Below, in pieces: positions 42,601 through 46,826 of a DNA stretch of 46,826 bases. The stretch lies in contig NW_011887299.1 in assembly GCF_000151315.2 (NCBI RefSeq), positions 775,387 to 822,212 on the forward strand, given 5' to 3'. A model generated the notes under the pieces. That model was not told the origin of the DNA. It searched no databases and was given only the letters and a program-made list of their open reading frames with translations. Source of the stretch: Capsaspora owczarzaki ATCC 30864 (Eukaryota; Opisthokonta; Filasterea). How positions within the stretch are numbered: the stretch's first letter is position 1; every line of letters starts with the position of its first letter. The position numbers and the translations under genes were made by a program.

Positions 42601-45600
42601 ATGAAAGTTCGAGTTCAGTCGGATGATGAATCCAGCACCAACCAGTCCAACTTGTTCGCTTCCTGTCAAACTTCGCAAATGCAAGAACTGTGGCTCGCTC
42701 AGCCGCTGCTCGTCGCCCAGCAAATCCTCGGTTTGTCGCCAAGCCAATAGCTCCATTGCTTCTCGCATTGATCCATCGCTGTGATACTCATCTTGGCTGA
42801 GCTCGATCGTGGATGTGAACAAACTCACCTGCCAAATGTTGCGCTCCACGCAATAGACGCCAACTTTGCCAACGCCTTCCAAGAGCAGATTGCAGAGCAG
42901 CAGCGCGCAGCTGCCGTCCTGCAGCAGCACGGTGGCGCCTATGCATCCATGTTTGGTCGCGGCGGCTCGCATGGCGCGGCGATCGCAGCCATGGTCGCAA
43001 ACGACGACGCTGCTGCCAATGGCAATGCGGCCGCTTCATCCGCTGGTAAGATTAAATAACGACAGCAAGGGGGAGCGGAGCAGGGGTGCGCGCGGGGGGG
43101 GGGACAGCACAGCAGGGGTTGGTTGTGACTGAAGTGGTGGGCGAGTTGCAATGCTACCAAAGCACATGTCCGTGATCAGCGCAGACGGACTGTACACAAA
43201 CTCAACATGATGGACATTGGATGTGGCATGACAGATGCATTTGCACGCCCTGCAGAAATGGCCGATACGAGTCTCGCTTACGCTCAGGCGATCGAACGTC
43301 ATTACCTCGAGTTGCTCAACGATCCGTCCAACTATCACCGTGTAAGCGCCTCCATCTTCTATATGTGCAGGAGTATTGTGTTCAATGTGGCTGCAGTGAT
43401 ACTGGACATTCCCCATCGTGGCTCATTGGCTGGACTGCTCTGATCATTTCAGATCCCGCTGGTGAACAACACACCAGTTTCATTGTTGAAGCCAAATACG
43501 CTCGTTCGCTTCAGATGCATGATTCAAGACACTGCAGATGAGCTTTCTATGGGAGTCGCTGCCTTTTCCGTCACCGACGCTGCCCAACAGACTGTAAGCG
43601 TCGACAGCCTTTTTTTTTCCCCCCCCCCTTACACAAAGAAAAGCATCAACCGTTGCTCGACCAGCACCAACTCACCAGCCTGCTGCTCCCATGGTCAGCG
43701 TATCTTGTCTGGGCTCTATCGTGACCACGAATCCATTGACGAGGTGAGTACATGTGGTAATCTATCAATGGCAGGACATGCTCATTTGAACTGTTCTTGC
43801 GTTTCCAGTGCGATCATGGGTCGGAGTCCTTAATCTCCCGGCAAACTTTTGTCGGTATCCCCATTCCAGGCGAAGCTCCTTGGGTTCAAGAGGTGAGCCG
43901 CAAGAAGGGATTTTGCGTGGGGACTTTTTTTCTTCTTCTTCTTCTTCTTCATCTTTTTTTTTTTTTTTTTTTTTTGGTTCCTCAACTTGTCGAATCGCGG
44001 TTGTAACCTCAGCATCACCAAGCGCTTGCTCTTTATCATGGCGCCGTTTCTTCTGATCCCGTCGCCACGCCAGCAGCCACTCCGTCGGTGCGCTCAAAGC
44101 GTGGCTATGAAGAGGATGACGAGCCAGCTGAGCCGTCCTTGATGCTTCCAACCTCCAACATTGTCCCGCCCTCCGTCGCCAAACGTGTGCAATCGGTCGC
44201 TGGTCAGTAGCTCGATTTCTTGAGAAGTTCGGCCGTGTCACTTCCTGCAAGGCATTCACGCCAATTCTGTCATTCTTGACCTTGTCAATTTCCCAGATCG
44301 TGCTCAACTGGATCGTGTCACTAGCCAACAGGCAAACACACCCCTCTCCGTTGCTGACGCGTTGAGCACTTGTTTCCCCGTGCCGTATCAGCAAGCGGGG
44401 CCTGTGTGCCACATCAAGGTATGGCTGCATTGCTTCCAATCCTCGGTTTGTTGTGGAGCAAGTCGTCGACTCATGCGCTGGGCAACTATCCAATCTTGTG
44501 AGCAGATTTACCATGGCTATGACGACGTGAAGGTGGCATCTGTGCTCGATGTGGTTGGGATTTTGACTTTTGAACAAGATCACTTTGAAGAGCCGTAAGT
44601 TGCACTTCCTCGTGGCCAGTTTGGGGCGGGGGGGTTCCTGCTTTTTTATGATATCTAGTGTCTAACCCGGTTTTGCGTGTGACTCGTGACGTTTGCGCTT
44701 CAGCGTGTTTGAGCATGAGGAGTTTCGTCCGTCTTCCCTTGTGCCTCGAATCCACTGCATCACCTTCACCATGCCAAAATCCACCAATCCGTTGGTCCCC
44801 CATGCACAATCAGCCGTGTTTGCTGGAGGTACGTTATTCTGCTTGATGGAACCTCCTCTCATCATGCGGTGGTGGAGACAGCAAAGTTGGCGCTGACCGC
44901 GGGTGTCTTTGTCATCAGAGCGCCTCGCCATCGCAGCTCAAGCGCAAATGCTGCGCTCGCATGCCGTTGATGTCTTTGCCAACATCCTGCTTGGAGATCA
45001 GCTAGCTGCCGAGTACCTGCTTCTTCACTTGCTGTCGAATGTGTGAGTGCGCTCCAAAGGCATACCCTTAGCTTGAGCTCGTTGGAGACAACAACGTTTG
45101 TTCGTTTTGCTGACTTTTGGGGTATTTTGACCTCCTCGGTTGTGAATTGGCTGTTCGATCTCCAGCTATGTTCGCCGCCAGTTGATGGCGTGTGGAAAAC
45201 TCTCCTTGAACATTAGCAACATTCCGGATCTGGCTGAAAGCGGAATGCCATCCATTGCCTCTTCGGCGAACGGCCTTGTCAATGCGCTTGCGCGTACCGT
45301 GGGTGCGCTGGTGCCAAACTCTCTTCTCTTGCCTTTGACAGTGAACAACCTGAACACGCTGCGCTTTCGTCCGTTCAAGAACCACACGCTGGGCAAACTT
45401 GAAAGCGGCGTCTTCCAACTTCCTCACCACACCCATTTGTTGGTTGATGAGACATCTCTCCAACCTGCACAGCTCGAACCGCGAGGTGCGTATGCTTTGT
45501 TTTATTTGTCTTCCTTTTGGCACTCTCTGCTTCGTGCCGATCTAATCGAGAATCGCCGGCTTTTGTTTTCGCGTGCAGGAACGGAAAATTGCAACACAAT

Positions 45601-46223
45601 CAGCAACTTGCTGCAGTGGCAATCTCTTGAATACGACTTTGAGTATCACAACATCACCTTCAATACCGACTTGCAGGTCCTCATCACGTCGTCTGGAAAG
45701 TCCATGTTCCCGGCCGACTGCCACGTCCCGCTGGAACCAGTCACCTCTGGCGTCGTGGATGTGCTTGCGCAGATGGATGCCGCCACATTGGAGCGACTTC
45801 GCCTCTATCTGACAATGGCTCGCGATTTCGACTATTCGTTCGAGCAGCTCGAGAGTGAAGTGCAGAATGACTTTGTGGCCATGCGTCGCGCCGACCGTAC
45901 AGTGACCCAAGAGACTTTCTCCCAGCTGCTAGTCGTTTCACGGTATGTTGTCCTGTTTGTTTGACTTGGTTGGACACGCGCAATGTTTGTTGCGTTCCCA
46001 ACAGTGCCTCTGACGTGGTTTTTTTTTCTATTTTGTGTTTTTTTTTTTGTTTGTTTGTTTGTTTGTTTGTTTGTTTGTTTGCTCGTTCGTTTGTTTGTTG
46101 CGGGCTCCCAGTCTTCTGAGCTTGAGTTACGGGCAACCTCAGCTCACCCCAGCCTGCTGGCAGCGTGCCAAGGAGCTCGAGCAGCTGCGTGTGGCGCGAT
46201 GTGCAGCTCAATCGCACCGCTGA
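42601..46223 (+). CDS. MCMBP: MCM-binding protein (MCMBP)
   Basis: Fourteen exons: 42601-42730, 42857-43045, 43235-43341, 43453-43593, 43699-43743, 43809-43892, 44013-44202, 44297-44418, 44506-44594, 44704-44828, 44919-45042, 45166-45485, 45579-45942, 46112-46223; 2142 nt, 713 residues (human 642). MCMBP binds MCM3-7, chaperones new MCM subunits and helps unload the helicase after S phase. Landmarks: LWLAQPLLVAQ (human DWLSHPLGIVQ), LLKPNTLVRFRCMIQD, ILSGLYRDHES, VGIPIPGEAPWVQE, KRGYEEDDE, VCHIKIYHGYDDVKV, SSLVPRIHCITF, ILLGDQLAAEYLLLHLLSNVYVRR, LPHHTHLLVDET, LLQWQSLEYDFEYHNITF, MFPADCHVPLEP, LYLTMARDFDYS, and NDFVAMRRAD. The first two exons were placed by phase and by the WLxxPL motif; an Ala-rich insert (about residues 60-105) follows. 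Confidence is highest from exon 3 on. Confidence 0.93.
46036..46101 (+). repeat. GTTT microsatellite in the last MCMBP intron
   Basis: About eight consecutive GTTT units after a poly-T run, degenerating into GCTC-GTTC-GTTT. It lies wholly inside the final intron, next to the acceptor. Confidence 0.85.
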
Positions 46224-46352
46224 GAGATGATTGCGAGTGTTCGTAGAAATACCTTCCTTCTTGCTACCGATTGTACGGTTTGGTGATTGTTGAAATACCA
46301 ATATCGATGGAAGATCAAGTCGATTCATACAAACAAGCAGGCAAAATCACAC

Positions 46353-46826
46353 TCATTTCTTGTTTTTCGTGGTCGACACCTTTTCCTTTCGCTTTTTAAC
46401 GTGCTTGGGGATTTTGTTTTTACGGCGCTCGCGGTTGTGCTCTTTGACGAGTTTCTTCCACTCCTGGCAACACAACAGCGAAATTTGGGGAGTGAGACAC
46501 AAAGCTGCTTCAACACCAAAGTCCATCATGCAGGACATACCGCCTTTGAAACAGTCGACGGATCTGGCAAACCAGCAATCGGCTTGGCGCCCTTTTTGTT
46601 CCCGCCTTCCTTTCCATCATCGTCGGCATCATCATCGTCATCGTCTTCATCGTCGTCGTCATCGTCGTCGTTGCCGTCTTCATCGACGTGACCGGCTTCG
46701 CCTGCGGTGACCTTCTCTTCCGATGCCGCCCCGCTCTGGAGCAGCACTGGCTGCTGTTGGGCGCCGGTGAGATCGGTCTTCATGCCAGTCAACGTTTGAT
46801 AGAGAATCTGCCAAAGAGAAGGTGAG
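46353..46826 (-). CDS. RIOK1: RIO1 kinase (RIOK1), C-terminal part, continues beyond the window
   Basis: Two exons are visible: 46807-46541 and 46463-46353; a GT-AG acceptor at 46808 marks the upstream exon as off the right edge. RIO1 is an atypical kinase/ATPase needed for late maturation of the small ribosomal subunit in the cytoplasm. The last 37 residues are diagnostic: EWKKLVKEHNRERRKNKIP then KHVKKRKEK, nearly identical to the human RIOK1 tail. Before them comes ILYQTLTGMKTDLTGAQQQP, the end of the kinase domain region, and an acidic Asp/Glu tract encoded by a GAC/GAT repeat (complement of CATCGT units at 46617-46672). The catalytic domain itself is outside the window. Its stop is 129 bases from the MCMBP stop, so the two genes converge. 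Confidence 0.88.

Noticed and set aside
42361-42972. A 203-codon minus-strand ORF overlapping the ISPD-MCMBP gap, with a CAG|GTGAGT look-alike donor
   Set aside because: The plus strand there gives MCMBP exons 1 and 2 with the WLxxPL motif and a total length that is an exact multiple of three; the minus ORF matches no family I recognise.
1-46826. tRNA, rRNA, snoRNA or transposon sequences
   Set aside because: I saw no cloverleaf-type sequence, transposase or reverse transcriptase motifs, or terminal repeats; small RNAs cannot be excluded by reading alone.

Overview
The window is intron-rich eukaryotic nuclear DNA. Introns are short (mostly 70-350 bp, GT-AG, with a few GC-AG), codon third positions are GC-leaning, and introns carry long poly-T/poly-A tracts and microsatellites. 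Coding low-complexity tracts (Gln, Asp, Ala) are common. The gene set combines animal-type items (a receptor tyrosine kinase with a Notch-ligand-like ectodomain, CDC123, MCMBP, the Golgi protein CASP, CHMP6, an ISPD/CRPPA relative, a C3orf33 relative) with a fungal-type Zn2Cys6 transcription factor. This points to a unicellular relative of animals; a filasterean such as Capsaspora owczarzaki is my best guess, by inference and not by any search. I see no prokaryotic, organellar or mobile-element signature.

Layout, left to right: a C3orf33-like mitochondrial-type protein (-, 208-2306) head to head with CDC123 (+, 2441-4367); a RING E3-like protein with a C-terminal UBR-like zinc finger (+, 4534-6823); an annexin (+, 7239-9055); selenoprotein-O family pseudokinase, cysteine form (+, 9184-11869); a Zn2Cys6-PAS transcription factor (-, 12355-14363); CASP (-, 14850-18695); an LRR-Roc-COR (ROCO) GTPase (-, 18984-22887); DGAT2-type acyltransferase (+, 23420-25526); a C6orf136/DUF2358-like protein (-, 25669-27440); CHMP6/VPS20 (-, 27693-28602); a glutamine-rich MED15-like Mediator candidate (-, 28830-32358); an unrecognised 853-residue protein with an Ala-rich helical tail (-, 32599-35242); a receptor tyrosine kinase (+, 36545-39409); a CDP-ribitol pyrophosphorylase fused to a short-chain dehydrogenase (+, 39567-42342); MCMBP (+, 42601-46223); and the 3' end of RIO1 kinase (-, from 46353 off the right edge).

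Exon models were built by hand from splice signals, reading phase and remembered family sequences. For most genes the summed exon length is an exact multiple of three, which supports the models. Two genes (ROCO and MED15-like) need a one-base frame change inside an exon in homopolymeric or repetitive DNA, so either the assembly has an indel there or something less ordinary is happening. There is no operon logic; neighbours are mostly unrelated housekeeping genes packed 100-550 bp apart. The most interesting loci are the Notch-ligand-like (MNNL-DSL) receptor tyrosine kinase and the bifunctional-looking CDP-ribitol synthase with an intact dehydrogenase active site.
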